Source: Saprolegnia diclina VS20
Lineage: Eukaryota; Oomycota; Saprolegniomycetes; Saprolegniales; Saprolegniaceae
DNA: 64,000 nt
NCBI RefSeq assembly: GCF_000281045.1
Contig: NW_008246105.1
Coordinates: 517,927 to 581,926, forward strand
Reading direction: 5' to 3'
Shown: piece after piece, positions 39,643 through 51,957 of the stretch
Layout of the letters: each line of letters begins with the position of its first letter
Numbering within the stretch: position 1 is the stretch's first letter
Position numbers and translations under genes: made by a program
The notes under the pieces: generated by a model
What the model saw: only the letters and a program-made list of their open reading frames with translations
Told to the model about the DNA's origin: nothing
Database searches by the model: none

Positions 39643-40918
39643 ATGGGACGCAAGGACGACTCCTCCGAAGACGACTTCCTACTAGAGAGTGATGACGATG
39701 ACGACTTCGTGTCTTCGGCGCCGGCGAAGGCCAAGTCGCCGGCCTCGGCCAAGGCCACGCCCAAGCGGAAGAAGCCGTCCGAGAGCGACGGCGACGCGTC
39801 CGATAGATTGGAAGACGACGATGACTTCGAGCAAGTCAAGAAGGCCAAGACAAGCAAGAAGTCGCCGGGGCCCAAGCCGGCCAAGAAGATGCCTGCTGTA
39901 GAGAAGAAGCCGACCAAGAAGGAGCCTGAGAAGAAGGAGCCCGAGAAGCCCAAGGACATGATGAGCCAGTCGCAAGCGGAAGAGGAAGTGGCCAAGTACA
40001 TGCGCCAGGTACCTCAGCGCTGCTGGGCGTAGGAAGCTGATATCGACTGCAGACAAACCGCCCCTACAGCGTCCTCAACGTCTTTGAGAACCTCCATCGA
40101 CGCATTGGCAAGACGATGCTGACCAAGATCCTCGACGTTCTCGTCGAAAAGTACCATCCATGTCCTTCGAGTGCAGGCTCATGGGACCACCGACAGGGGC
40201 GAGATCAAGTGCAAGACATATGGGAAGAGCCAAATCTACTACTACAACCAAGTCGAGACCCACGCACCCCCAGGTTCATTGATGTTGCTCGTCAAATAGA
40301 AAAAGCTGCCGCCCCCGTGCAGCACGACCCTTGCGCAAACCGAAGCCGCCATTCAGGTAAACTCGACCGTGCCCATTCAGTTGTGTCTCAAGGGTCCGTA
40401 GACGGTGGCTGACGACGTGCAGAACGCCGAGCGCGCGCTCAAGGAGGCAGAGTCGGTCCTGCATGGGCTCTCCAACCAAATGACGGACGCGGAGCTCGAC
40501 CAGCAGATCACCGAGTACACTACGCAAGTGGGCATCATCGTTGCAACGACGGCCACTTATCAAGTACCTGCAGGTGGCAACGCTGTCAGCGACGTTGCAG
40601 CGCCTGGACGATCCGAACCGCGCACCGGTGGCTCCCGAAAAGAAAAAGGCCATCTCCGATCAGTTCACCAAGTACAAGGTAGACAGATGTGGCTATTTGA
40701 GCTCGGAACTCCGAGGACATGCAGACGGCGTGGGTCAAGCGCAAGCGCATCGTCATGGACGCCATCGACCAGATCGCGGAAGGCATGGAGAAGAAGCGCA
40801 AGGACGTGCTGGTACACGCGTGACCTGTCGATGTCGTGACCCTTGATTGTTGTGATAGGATCTCTGCGGCATCGAGACGGACGAGAGTGTCGGTGTCAAG
40901 GCGATTCCGTCGCTTTAG
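39643..40918 (+). CDS. HOP2: Homologous-pairing protein 2 (Hop2/PSMC3IP)
   Basis: Eight exons: 39643-40008, 40053-40150, 40197-40251, 40300-40356, 40402-40527, 40574-40678, 40725-40811, 40859-40918. They give 317 residues with consistent phases. After an N-terminal extension of about 115 residues comes the winged-helix DNA-binding domain (TNRPYSVLNVFENLHRRIGK, then GEIKCKTYGKSQIYYYNQ). A leucine-rich coiled coil follows (NAERALKEAESVLHGLSNQM), then the C-terminal region (WVKRKRIVMDAIDQIAEGME, ending DLCGIETDESVGV). Hop2 works with Mnd1 to help Dmc1/Rad51 pair homologous chromosomes. The extension, made of acidic and Lys/Pro-rich tracts (SEDDFLLESDDDDDF), is absent from animal and yeast Hop2. 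Its presence implies a working meiotic toolkit. Confidence 0.9.
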
Positions 40919-40960
40919 ACATCAAGGAGACTACTATCTATGAGGATTATACTACTTACA

Positions 40961-43422
40961 TCAACTTCCAGTGTTAGAAATCGGGGGCAGATGGGGGCTG
41001 AGCCACGAGAGGACATCGCGGGCGGTCGGTCGGTCTTCGGGTAAATAGGCGAGGCACCGTCGCGCGACATTCAAGATCGGCGCTGGGCAGTCGGTCGAGA
41101 AGACGGGCCGGAGTTCGCCGGCCACAACGAGCATCGCGATGCGCGTCTTGGCGAGCTCGACGCCGAGGCACGACTCTGGGAGGAGCCGGTGGATGTTGGA
41201 GTACGGGATCTCCATCATGTCCATCTCCGAGATGAGCACGCCGAGCGAGTACATGTCGGCCTTCTCCGTGTACCGGACGCCCTTGAGCACCTCGGGCGCG
41301 ATCCACGCCACGGTCCCGATCTCGGACGTCATGGTTTCTTCCGACGTCTCGCGCGACGTGCCAAAGTCGGTGACTTTGGCGACAAAGTTCTCGTTGAGCA
41401 TGACGTTCTTGGCCTTGAGATCGCGGTGGATGACGTCTTGCGCGTGGAGGTACACGAGCGCCTTGAGAATGTCGACAAGCACACCGAGCTTGGAGAGCGC
41501 GGGGGCCAGCATCACCGTGTCCTTCTCGTGCTGCGCGTGCCATGGGATGCGCTGGGCGTCGTGGTCCGTGTCGAGGAGCGTCCACAAGTCGCCCTCGCTC
41601 ATGTACTCGGTCACGACACTCAGGTTCGGCAGCGTCGTCCAGCAGTACCCGATGAACTCGACAATGTGCGGGTGCTGGAGACGGATGCAGAACCGGATCT
41701 CCTCCATGAAATCCTCGATCGACCGGAGGCTCCGCAGCCGCTCCGGCAGCATGCGCTTGACAGCGACCAGCTGCTCGCGCCCCTTCTCTGTCTTGAGCGT
41801 CGCAAGGTACACGACGCCAAAACCACCGCGGGCCAAGACGCGGTCGCGCACGATCGAGTCGGCGGGGATGCGGTACCGCTGGTACGCGGGATCAAACCGG
41901 AGGTCGTTGATAAGGTGCGCACTGTCGGCAATGAGCGACGGGAACGTCGGCGACGACGAGTGCAGCCACGACCGGTGCTCGGCCTCGTACTGGTGGCGCC
42001 GGCGGCGCATCTCGTAAAAGACGCCGCCGCCCACAAGCAGCGCAAGTGCGCAGAAAATGCCGAGCGCGATCGTGAGAACGCTCGTCGCGTTGTGGACCTC
42101 GGCCGACGCCAGTGGCACGACGCAAAAGAGGTACCGGTCCCAGAGCTTCGCCGCCGTCGCACCGACTTCGGGGCACGAACCGGACGGCGCCGAGACGGCC
42201 GAGACGTCGTTGCACATAGGGTCGGCGTGGGTGAGGTTTTGCAGTGCCTTCAAGTCGGCGGCCGAGCCCGAGAAGCGCACGGAAGGGTTGCCCTTGAGAC
42301 ACCTATCGACGAGAGCGTGAGCTGCGGAGGCCAATACGCAAGCACTTACAAGCTCATGAGCGAATGGGGCAAGATGGACGCGTTGACCCACGTGAGGTTG
42401 TTGTCGGCGAGGTTGAGGCTGATGAGGCTGAGTGGCAGCATGACGTTGTTGAGGCTGTGGAGCGCATTCGCCTTGAGATTGCTACATATACTAGAGTGAG
42501 GCGACGTCAACGGCAGGCGTAGTACAGAATCGCGAGGCTCTCGCCAAACGAGACGCCGTCGAGGGACGCGATCGTGTTGTTTTGGAGCGAGAGCGTCACG
42601 AGTCGCCGTAAGTTGGTGGCCATCGCCTTGGGGAGACTGGTGAGCTTGTTGCTCTCGAGGTACAGCGTCTCGAGCTTCATGGGCCACACGGTATGCTCGA
42701 TCGAGGCGATGCGGTTGGCGTTGAGGTTGAGTATGCGAAGCTCCTTCATCGTCGAGATGTCACCGACGCTCTCGATCCAGTTGCGGTCGACGAAAAAGTT
42801 GAACGTCTGGTCCGACGTCATGACGCCGTCGATGGACCGAATGTGGTTGTCGGAGAAGTTGCTACCAAGTTCATGATGAGTACTCGATGCGCTCGGACGC
42901 GCCTACAGCTGCGTCGCTTCGACCGCGCGATTGTTGGGGATCGACCGCTTGTTGGACGTGAGGTCGAGCGCCAGCGTCTCGATGCCGAGGCGGAAGAGTG
43001 TGCTACCAAGTCATGAGGCGAGGGTCATGGGTGGTGCGGTCGTACATGTACGAGACGACGCTCGAGAGGCCCTCGACATAACTTACTTCGACGCCCGTGC
43101 CCATGAGGAACTGCGTGCTCTTCCTGTCGTTGGCATTGGGGCCGCCGGGCCAGTCGCTCATCGGAATATCGTTCTCGTTGAGGTTGACGCCAATAACGCA
43201 TGAGCCGTCGGGGTGCCAGATGCACGTGCTGTCGTCGACGTTGGTCCGCCACGTCGGCTTGCGGAACGCGGTGAAGTTGCACGCGTCGCACTTGGTCGTG
43301 AACGTTGGCCGCGTCACGTTCTCGGGGCTGACGCCCGGCAACATTGCCCCTCGCTCCGCCTTGTAGTCGATGTCCTGCGCCATGGCGACGGCCGCCATGA
43401 GCACCACCGACGTCGGCCTCAT
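40961..43422 (-). CDS. LRR receptor-like TKL kinase A
   Basis: Exons (minus): 43052-43422, 42907-43002, 42862 side 42526-42861, 42350-42481, 40961-42302; 758 residues, phases consistent. A signal peptide (MRPTSVVLMAAVAMAQ) is followed by a cysteine-containing N-cap (CDACNF...CIWHPDGSC). About six LRRs of the type LETLYLESNKLTSLP and LISLNLADNNLTWV follow, then a C-cap, one membrane helix (LTIALGIFCALALLVGGGVF) and a cytoplasmic kinase domain. The kinase has every catalytic residue: LARGGFGVVY, VAVKRM, HRDLKAKN, DFGTSRE, GTVAWIAPEVL. It belongs to the oomycete LRR-TKL group and is the first of four in tandem. It is probably a surface receptor; the ligand is unknown. Confidence 0.9.
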
Positions 43423-43797
43423 CGTCGTCTGAAGGCGGTTGGAGCCAGCGACGCTGGAAACTTGACCCAGCGCCCATCATTACGTGCGCCAGCTGCTTCG
43501 TCTAATTCGGATAAGATGCCGAAAATCACCCTAAAATCACTCTACTGCCCTAAAATAGGCACGTCTCCGCTCCGAAATCAGGTCCTTGGAAGCGACGCCG
43601 ATGATGGAGGCCGCCTGTACAGCACGCCAGCACCGCCTCCACCCGAGGTACGTAGCGCCAGGACCATGCTGCGTACGCGGGCCTCATCCATCGCTGCCCG
43701 TGGCGCCATCATGCGAGTGATCACCCGCTTACGACACGCCACCGCTTACACATCTGCTTACATATCGATACTCGGACGTATCATCATCATCCTCTAC
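43423..43797. other. Intergenic between kinases A and B
   Basis: Contains a short imperfect repeat of CCCTAAAAT / CACCCTAAAATCAC near 43520-43555. No gene is seen. Confidence 0.45.
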
Positions 43798-46098
43798 CTA
43801 CACTACATCGTTCGCCGTGACGTGGTCGAGCCAATGCAGGACCTCGTCCATGCTTGGCCGGTCGTCCGGCGCGTACGCGAGACAGCGCCGGGCGAGGTCG
43901 CGTATTGCTGGCGGGCAGCACTCGGAGAAGACGGGCGTGAGCTCGCCAGCGACGACGAGCATTGCGATACGCGTCTTGGCCACGTCGACGCTGACGCCAG
44001 TTCGGGGTACGAGCCGGGGCATGTTGGAGTACGGTATTTCGAGCGTGTCGAGCTCCGAGAGGAAGACGCCGAGCGAGTAGACGTCGGCCTTGGCCGAGTA
44101 GCGGACGCCCTTGAGGACCTCGGGCGCGATCCAAGCCACCGTGCCGATCTCGGCGGTCATGGTCTCGTGCTCGGTCGCCTTTCGGGACGTGCCAAAGTCG
44201 GTGATTTTGGCAGCAAAGGCGTCGTTGAGGAGGACATTGCGGGCTTTGAGGTCGCGGTGGATGACGTCTTGGCCGTGCACGTACACCATGGCCGAGACGA
44301 CGTCGTGCAGCACGCGGAGCTTGGAGAGTGGCAGCGACGCGTCAACCACGCGGCTCGGCTCAGGCGAGAGGTTCCACGAGAGAAGCCGCGTCTTCTGGTC
44401 CAACTCGAGGAGCGTCCAGAGGTCGCCGTGGGGCATGAACTCTGAGACGCAGCTCAGCGTCGAGAGAACGCTCGAGCACGAAAAGCCGAGGCAGCGCACG
44501 ATGTGCGGGTGCTGGAGCCGCAGACAGAGCCGGATCTCGTCCATGAAGTCCTCGACCGCGTACTTGTCGTGCTTGAAGCGCTCGGGCAAAATGCGCTTGA
44601 CGGCCACGGGCCGGACGCCGCCATTGACCTTAAGGTGGCCAAAGTACACAATGCCAAAGCCGCCGTGGGCCACGACCTGCAGCAGCGAGAGGTCGGTGTG
44701 CGGGATCACATGCTCTACTCATACTCACATCAATCAGCGCCATAGAGATCGCAGTACGGGCGTAGCGCGTGTCGAGGCGCAGGTCGTGGGGTACGTGCTC
44801 GTGAAAGTCCGAGCTGTCGTTGTAGTTGGTCTCGGCGCGCTCCGGGTGCAGCCACATTGTCTCCTTGATCGACCGCCGGCGCCGGTGCACGGTCCAGATG
44901 ACGCCAAGGACGAGGCCCACGAGTGTGAGCGCGATGAGCGCGATGGCGACATGCAGCAGCGTGTGGGACGGCGCTACAAAGATCGGCATCGGGGTCGCGT
45001 CGCCGTCCATTTTGGCGTCGAGCCAGTCGTCCTGCACGAGGCACACGGTGTAGACGCCCCAGAGCGTCGCCGACGGTCCGCTTCTGCACGGGTCAACGGG
45101 CGGCGATGTCAGCGGCGTGGGCGGGCACCCGACGTTTTTGGTAAACTTCTGCAGCCGGTCAAACTGGGACCGCGTCGCCGAGAAGCGCGCCGGCGGGTTC
45201 TTTCCAAAGCACCTACAAAAGCATGAGCGGTGACTCAAGGACGGTAAGGTAATCGGACGCACAGGACGTCGAGGGGCTTGTAGAACATGGGGTAGAACTC
45301 GTCGAGCGGGTTCTCCATCAAGTAGAGCGCAGAGATGTCGTCGGGCCACGACACGTTGCGGACGCTCGTGAGGTTGTTGAACGAGAGATCGCTAGAACGA
45401 AATGCGATAAGACAAATAAGACGCTGCAAGTCGTCGCGGACATGGCCGTGCCGTAGGCTATGTCGAGGCCTTCGACGGACGAGATAGCGTTGTGGCTCAG
45501 GTTGAGCAGCTGAAGCCCGTTGGGCAGCATGACGACGCCGTCGAGGTCGTTCCCGAGGCGGTTGTGCGAGAGGTCGAGCGTCAAGAGAGACACGGGGAGG
45601 CGCGTCGTCGCCTCAGGCAGCCGCTCAACGTCGTTGAACGCCAGTCGCCTACGCATCGTGAGGCGCCATGGCTTTGTCAACGGACGCTACAGGTTGTGGA
45701 GGCTCGAGAGGCCCGAGAGGTTGCCGACCGATTCAATGCGGTTGTGCGAGACGTCGAGGTCGGCGAGGACGAGCGGGAACCGGACGTTGTCGATGCTACG
45801 GAGGCTGTTGCGGCTCAGGTTTCTACGCATCGTCGGTGAGCTCGCCACTCTGCCGGCTTCTCTTCGCACAAGAGGACGGTCATGGCCTCGTGGCCGCACG
45901 CCGACGTGCGCAAGTTGACGCTCAGCCCCTCGAGGCTGGCTTGGGCGAGGTTCCTACGCGCGCCGATGGTCGAATGCAGTGGACGCTTCGGACGACGTAC
46001 ACTGTCACGGGGCCGCTGTCGGGGAGGCCCTCGAGCGCGCCATCGCGGATGCAGGCGCGGGCGCAGGTACTCGAGCCCGCGTCGGCGCAGTCGCTCAT
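43798..46098 (-). CDS. LRR receptor-like TKL kinase B
   Basis: Exons (minus): 46001-46098, 45870-45953, 45691-45822, 45442-45648, 45263-45391, 44758-45212, 43798-44714; 673 residues, phases consistent. The N-terminal part has a cysteine cap (MSDCADAGSSTCARACIRDG), then LRRs (NLSRNSLRSIDNV; LADLDVSHNRIESVGNLSGL; LQLLNLSHNAISSVEGLDI). A membrane helix (LLHVAIALIALTLVGLVLGV) leads to a complete kinase: VVAHGGFGIVY, VAVKRI, HRDLKARN, DFGTSRK. No signal peptide is visible at this start, and an in-frame stop lies just upstream. A further 5' exon carrying the signal peptide is therefore likely, probably within 46099-46300. Its organisation matches kinase A exon for exon in the LRR region. Confidence 0.85.
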
Positions 46099-46467
46099 TC
46101 CTCACTACCGAGTAATCTGCTGCCGTCGACGCTCTCGGTCCCACTCTGCAGCGCCAAATGGAGCGTGATTACACGGGCCACCTGGATGCGCGGTGGAGAA
46201 AAACGCGCGCGTTTGCTATCGTCGGGCCCGCGCGCGAGGACGCAGCCCATACAAACCGCAAGATGTGTACGGGCCTTTCCCCACCACGCATGATTTCGCT
46301 GCCTGTGGTGCCGTGTTGGTAATCCTGCGCCGGGCCGCGCTAGATTCGTCCCGTCGCTGATACTGGGATGACAGCTGGCATGACGCTGAAGACTCGTGCT
46401 GTCGACACCCGGTCGAGTGACAGACAATATTGGGCACGAACCAGAGAGATTAAATAGTACAAACAAA

Positions 46468-49005
46468 CTAGAGGAGGAGCATGCGGAGCGACGCGTCGAC
46501 GTCTTGGATCGACGGGCGGTGACGCGGGTCGTGCGTGAGGCAGCGCTGCGCCAGGTCGAGGAGGCCGAGGGGCATGCGGTGGGAGAAGGTCGGCTGCAGC
46601 TCGTTGGCCGCGACGAGGAGCGCGATGCGCGTCCGCAGCGTCGAGAGGTCGCCGTCGAGGTGGGCGTACGGCGGCTCGCGCGTGTCCATCTCGGCCAGGA
46701 GCACGCCGAGCGAGTAGACGTCGGCCTTGGCGTCGTAAAAGCAGCCTTTGAGCACCTCGGGCGCGATCCACGCCACCGTGCCGACGTCCGCCGTCATGGT
46801 GTAGTCGCCCGCCTCGCGCGCGACGCCAAAGTCGGTGAGCTTGGCGACATAGGCGTCGTTCAAGAGCACGTTCCGGGCCTTCACATCGCGGTGCAGCACG
46901 GGCGGGTCGAGCGTATGGAGGTAGTGCAGCCCCGAGACAATGTCGCAGAGAAACGAGAACTTGGTCGCATCCGCCTCGTCGTGGAGAGAGCCGTCGTCCG
47001 AGGCGAGCGTGCTCCGAGAGCTGCTGAGCGCACTCGGGTGGCGGCGCTTGAGCGGCTTCTCGGTGCTGGTCCACGGCACGTCGTTCTCGAGCAAAAAGTG
47101 CCAGAGGTCGCCCCGCTCCATGTACTCGGTGACGATCGAGAGGTTGGCGAGCGTCGTCGACGTGAACCCGATGAAGCGCACAATGTGCGGGTGGAAGAGC
47201 CGCGCGCAGAGGCGGATCTCGTCCATAAAGTCGGCCACACACGCTGCGTCATCGAGGCGCGTCGACAACAACCGCTTCATCGCCACGTCCTCGTGCGCGT
47301 GCCAGGTCGCGGCAAAGACGACGCCAAAGCCGCCGCGCGCGAGCACCCGCGTCGGCGCGAGCTCGTCCGGTGGGATCCAGAACGGCGCGTAGATCGGGTC
47401 TTTGCGCACGTCGTTCACTACGGTCTCGATCGGCGGGAGGAGACCGCCGTCGCCGAGGTCGAGGAGCATGCGCAGCTTCCCTTGGTCCGCGTCCGCGCCG
47501 CGCTTCTTGTAGAAGCACACAAAGCTCCCGCCGACGACGAGCAAGAGAAACCCAAACGACGAGAGGACAGCGAGCCACGTGGCTTGAGCGATGGGCGGCG
47601 GCGGTGGTACGTAAATCGCAGCGTACGAGTCGACCACGCAGATCGGGACCTCACCCCACGCCCGCTTGACGCGGAAGCGCCCCGTGCACGCGTCGGACGT
47701 CGTCATGACCGAGACGAACGGCGTGACCGTCGAGCACTCGTCGCTGGCAGGGCCCACGCTGCGCGGATGCGAGAGCTTCTCGAGGAGCGCAAACTGCGCC
47801 GGCGTCGCGTACAGCGCTGTGATGGGGTTGCCGCCGAGGCAGAGCAGCCGCGATTGGGGCGTGAGCGCCAGCTGCACACGCGTGATCTGGTTGTGCTGCA
47901 GGTCGCTATATACAACGACTGTGAGCTACGACGTCCTATCCGAGAGAGAGGAAGGCTAGTACAGGCGCTGAACTGAGGCTGGGAGCGTCGCTGGCATGTC
48001 CCGCAGCTGGTTGAGTGCAAGCGACCTAGGCTGCGATGAGGTCAAGTGCAGAGACAGCGAACGTACAGCCTCGTGACGGTCGACGGCACGGCCATGATCG
48101 GGTACACGGTCAGGTTGAGCCGCTCGAGCGACACCTCGGTGAGATTGGGGAAGAGGGACGCGATCGGCGGCGGCGCCGCGAACGGGTTGCCGCTTACACT
48201 CCTACGCACGGTGGTGTCAGCGATTCGGTAAATCCGTAAGGACGCACAGGCTGCGGAGCGACGGCGCCGAGAAGCGCTCGAGGGTCGTCAGTCGGTTGTC
48301 GTCGAGGACCCTAGCCATCCATAAGCTGCGTCTACAGTTGTCACGATACATACAGGGTATGCAGGCTCAATGGAAACGTGATGTTGGCCACCGACACGAC
48401 CGAATTGTTGGTCAGATCCCTGTCAAGAGTGTCAGATAGGAAGCGAAGACGAGGCGTACAATCGACGGGCGGCTACGAGAGACGCGTTGTTGCGGTCGAG
48501 GCGCGGGGCGAGTCGCTCGAGGCCGACGCTCTGCACTCGCCTGCATCGACGACGTTAGCCCTCGCGATATGCAAACTGGTGGAGCGTACACATCGTAGAA
48601 GTTGCTTGGCAGCGACTCCAAGTACGCGATCGGCGGCGACTCGTGCCGCGGTAGGAGGCGCCCGGGCGACGCCAAGCCCGTGAGGCCAATGGCATCCGAG
48701 CCGGTCGTAGCGTTGTGCGCGTGGAGGTAGGTCACGCCGTCGGGCAAGAGCACACACCAGAGGTTGCCCGAGCTGGCGTCTGGGATGGTACTGGCGACAG
48801 TGGCCGGGAGATCAAGCAGCGCAGCTGGGCAGTTGGCCGTGAGCATCGTCTGCGGCGTGCTCCACGTCGAGAGCACTTGCGGCGCCCGCGTGTAGAGGCA
48901 CTCGGCTGCGAGCGCCGATGGCGGCTCGGCACTGAGATCGATGGGCGGCAGCGTCTCGAGCACCGCGTGCGCCGCGGCGACCAGCGCTAGTAGCCGGCGC
49001 AGCAT
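46468..49005 (-). CDS. LRR receptor-like TKL kinase C
   Basis: Exons (minus): 48590-49005, 48460-48540, 48354-48419, 48248-48310, 48067-48201, 47963-48025, 46468-47905; 753 residues, phases consistent. It has a signal peptide (MLRRLLALVAAAHAVLE), then a longer N-cap domain of about 120 residues (CPAALLDLPATVAS, LWCVLLPDGVTYLHAHN) not seen in kinase A. LRRs follow (LDLTNNSVVSVANI; LALNQLRDMPATL; LLCLGGNPITALYA). The membrane helix is WLAVLSSFGFLLLVVGGSFV. The kinase is complete: LARGGFGVVF, VAMKRL, HRDVKARN, DFGVAREAGD. An extended insertion of about 35 Ser/Lys-rich residues lies between the hinge and the catalytic loop. Confidence 0.88.
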
Positions 49006-49217
49006 GGCCACAGTGCAAATGCAGACAGGCTGACACGGCTGAGAAAGGCGGGTGCGCATACGTTCTTGCAGGTCCTCCGGATCATGTCTGGGAGGACCGG
49101 CGTGGCAGTCACAGCACGAGCAGTGGATGATGCACCGGCAACGCGCCGCCTCTGCGCCATTTGCAGGCGCACGGTGTACTAGCAATGGTGTACTAGGACT
49201 GCAATACGATCTTATAT

Positions 49218-51847
49218 TCAAGGGTCGGTATAAATAGTGGCGGCTTGGATCTGCTGGCAGTACGCCCACACGTCGCGACTCGTCGGGCGGTCGGTGGGCT
49301 CGTACGCCAAGCAGCGGCGGGCCACGTCGGCGATGCAGCGGGGCACGTCGGCCGAAAACGACGGACGGATCTCGCCCGAGACGACGAGCATCGCGATGCG
49401 CGCCTTGATCGCGCTCACGTTCCAGTTGCCGTGGGTCGTGTGGATCGCGTCCAAGTCGGCGTACGGAATCTCGAGCGTGTCGAGCTCCGAGAGGAGCACG
49501 CCGAGCGAGTAGATGTCGGCCTTCTCCGTGTAGTAGACGCCCTTGAGCACCTCGGGCGCGATCCACGCCACGGTCCCGATCTCGGCCGTCATGGTGTAGT
49601 CGCACGTCTCGCGCGCGACGCCAAAGTCGGTGAGCTTGGCCACAAACTCGGTGCTCAAGAGCACGTTCTTGGCCTTGAGGTCGCGGTGCACGAGCGGCGC
49701 CTCGCGCGTGTGGAGGTACCGAAGGCCCTCGACAATGTCGCACAGAATCGAAAACTTGGAGATCGCCGGCGGCGGAGTCTGCGACGCCAGGACAAAAGGC
49801 GAGTACGGACGCAGCGGCACCGTCGCGTCCTTCTGCAGCTGCCACCCAACTGGCGCGGCGTTGAGGTTCTGCACGCGGAGCCACTGCCAGAGGTCGCCCC
49901 GCTCCATGTACTCGGTGACGATCGCCAGGTCCGCGAGTGTCGAGTACGTAAAGCCGTAGAAGCGGACAATGTTGTTGTGGCGAAGACGCGCGCTGAAGCG
50001 GATCTCGTCCATGAAGTCGTCCATGCATCGCACGTCGTCAGTCAAGCGACTCGGCAAGAGCCGCTTGAGCGCCACGGGCGTCGGCGACACGATGTCTGGT
50101 AGCGACGGCGTCGGCCGCAGCGTCGCGAGGTACACGATGCCGAAGCCGCCGCGCGCCAAGATGCTTTGGCGCTCGATGTCGGCCTCGGGCAGCCGGTAGG
50201 CGGCGAACGCCGGATCCGACCGCACGTCGTTGTACAAGAGCGACGGGTCGAGGCTGACGTCCATACCGAGCATGTCTTTTGCGTCCATCTCCAAGTCCAT
50301 GCCTTCGTACCTACGCGCGTCATGAGCCGCCGCGTGGATGCATATGGACAGAAACCATTTCGGGGCCGGTCGCGGCCGGCGGAGAAACCGCAGCCAGAGC
50401 ACAAGGAGCACAATCGCGATGACGCCGAGAAGCGCACTCACGACGATGAGTGCGATCCCAACGCCCTTGGATGACGACGGCGATGTCACGAGACTCTCCA
50501 AGGCCGCGTCCAATATGCACACGGGGTACGTGTCCCAGAGGAGGCGCGTCGTGACATGCCCGGTGCACGACGAGTTGGTGGTCAGCGTCGTCAGCAGCGG
50601 CGACGCCTCCGAGCACCGAGACGCGTCGAGGCCGTCGGCTGTCGCCGTGCGCTGCGGCAGCGCCGAGAGGATTTCAAACTGGGCCGTTGTCGCATAAAAG
50701 GCCGAGATCGCGTTGCCGCCGAGGCAGAGCACCCGCAAGGCCGAAGTAAAGTTGGCGTAGACGGTCGTGATCCCAGCGTTCTGCACGTTCCTAACGAGCA
50801 CCCGTGAGCCCCGCACGTCTCTCTCAACACGCTACAAGTATCGCAGAGCTGGCGGCCAGGCGCGGGGCGACAGCTGCGAGAAGCGGTTCTTGGCGAGCGA
50901 GCTACGCGATGTGAGTACCTACTTCGTCGCCAGACCACGTACATCTCTATTAGGCTGCTCGGTAGCGAGGACGGTATCTCGGTCCACTCCATCTCGTCTG
51001 CGACCAGGCGCCGCAGCTTCGGGAGCGCCAGAGCCACTGCAGGTGTGATTGCACTTGGCGGCAGGGTCGGGTTGCCGCTCACCGACCTAGAGACACAGCT
51101 TGATCCACCAGCTTTATGTCAGCAGCAGCACGTACAGCATCGCCAAGCGCGGCGCGGCGAGCCCGTCGATCGATGTGAGTTTGTTCTTGGCGAGAATTCT
51201 ACCACGTGGCATGAGCAGGCGACCGACACGGGACAGGGCGGACAGCATCTGGAGGTTGAGCGGGAAGGCAACGCCGTCGACAGAATCAATCGAGTTGTTG
51301 GCGAGGTTCCTACGTCCGCACCGCGTGAGCTGGCCCACGCATGATGCAAGAGCACCGACAGGTAGCGCATGATCACGTTGGGCGACCACGGGCTGTCTGG
51401 GATCTTGTCCTGGACAAGCTTGGGGCCGAGCACTTCGAGGCCGAGGTTCGCGAGCGTCCTAGCCAGCACTTTCGATGCGATGAAGAATGGCCGCGGGACG
51501 TACAGCGTTGTGATGTTGGGCGGGACGTCGGCGAGGTGTAGCACGGGCGGCGTCGTGTACGCGCCGTTGGCCTGGCTTTGCAACACGACAGAGAGGTCTG
51601 CTGTCTCGTTGTGGGCGTTGAGGACGCGACCGGTTGGGGTGTAGATGCAAAAGTAGCTGTTGACAAGCGACAAGCCCATGTCTGGCGGCTCGTTCGCCTC
51701 GGCGGGTAGGAGACACGCATAGGGGCACCTGGCCGTGAGCGTCGTCACCGCCACGGCCATCGCGGGCACGCACCCTGGTCCGCGCTCGGCGTAGACGTAC
51801 GCTGGCCGCGCGGCTTCGGTCACGGTCGCCTTCACCTCGTCCGGCAT
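49218..51847 (-). CDS. LRR receptor-like TKL kinase D
   Basis: The main exon 49218-50790 encodes the last LRR, C-cap, membrane helix (GIALIVVSALLGVIAIVLLV) and kinase (LARGGFGIVY, VALKRL, HRDLKAKN, DFGVARETCD, ending IQAATIYTDP). A 39-bp in-frame intron at about 50311-50349 is possible. Upstream, several short exons between 50791 and about 51350 carry LRRs. An N-terminal exon begins near 51847 with a cysteine-rich cap (CPYACLLPAEANEPPD; YFCIYTPTGRVLNAHN) related to that of kinase C. No signal peptide is seen at MPDEVKATV, and only 110 bp separate this start from the divergent bZIP gene, so the true start is uncertain. C and D are closer to each other than to A and B. Confidence 0.8.
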
Positions 51848-51957
51848 GTCACGGGATGGTGGCCCAGAGCCAGTGTATCATACCCGGGTGCTTACTCTGT
51901 TTCCGACGCCCGCAACGTTGCGCCTATGCTTTTTCACAGTGTATCGATTCTCGGAGG

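Noticed and set aside
46396..47976. 526-residue plus-strand open frame
   Set aside because: Antisense of kinase C, whose kinase motifs are complete on the minus strand.
48412..50028. 538-residue minus-strand frame running into the N-terminus of kinase C
   Set aside because: Its first two thirds are an out-of-frame reading of kinase D; only the part from 49005 is real, with its own signal peptide.
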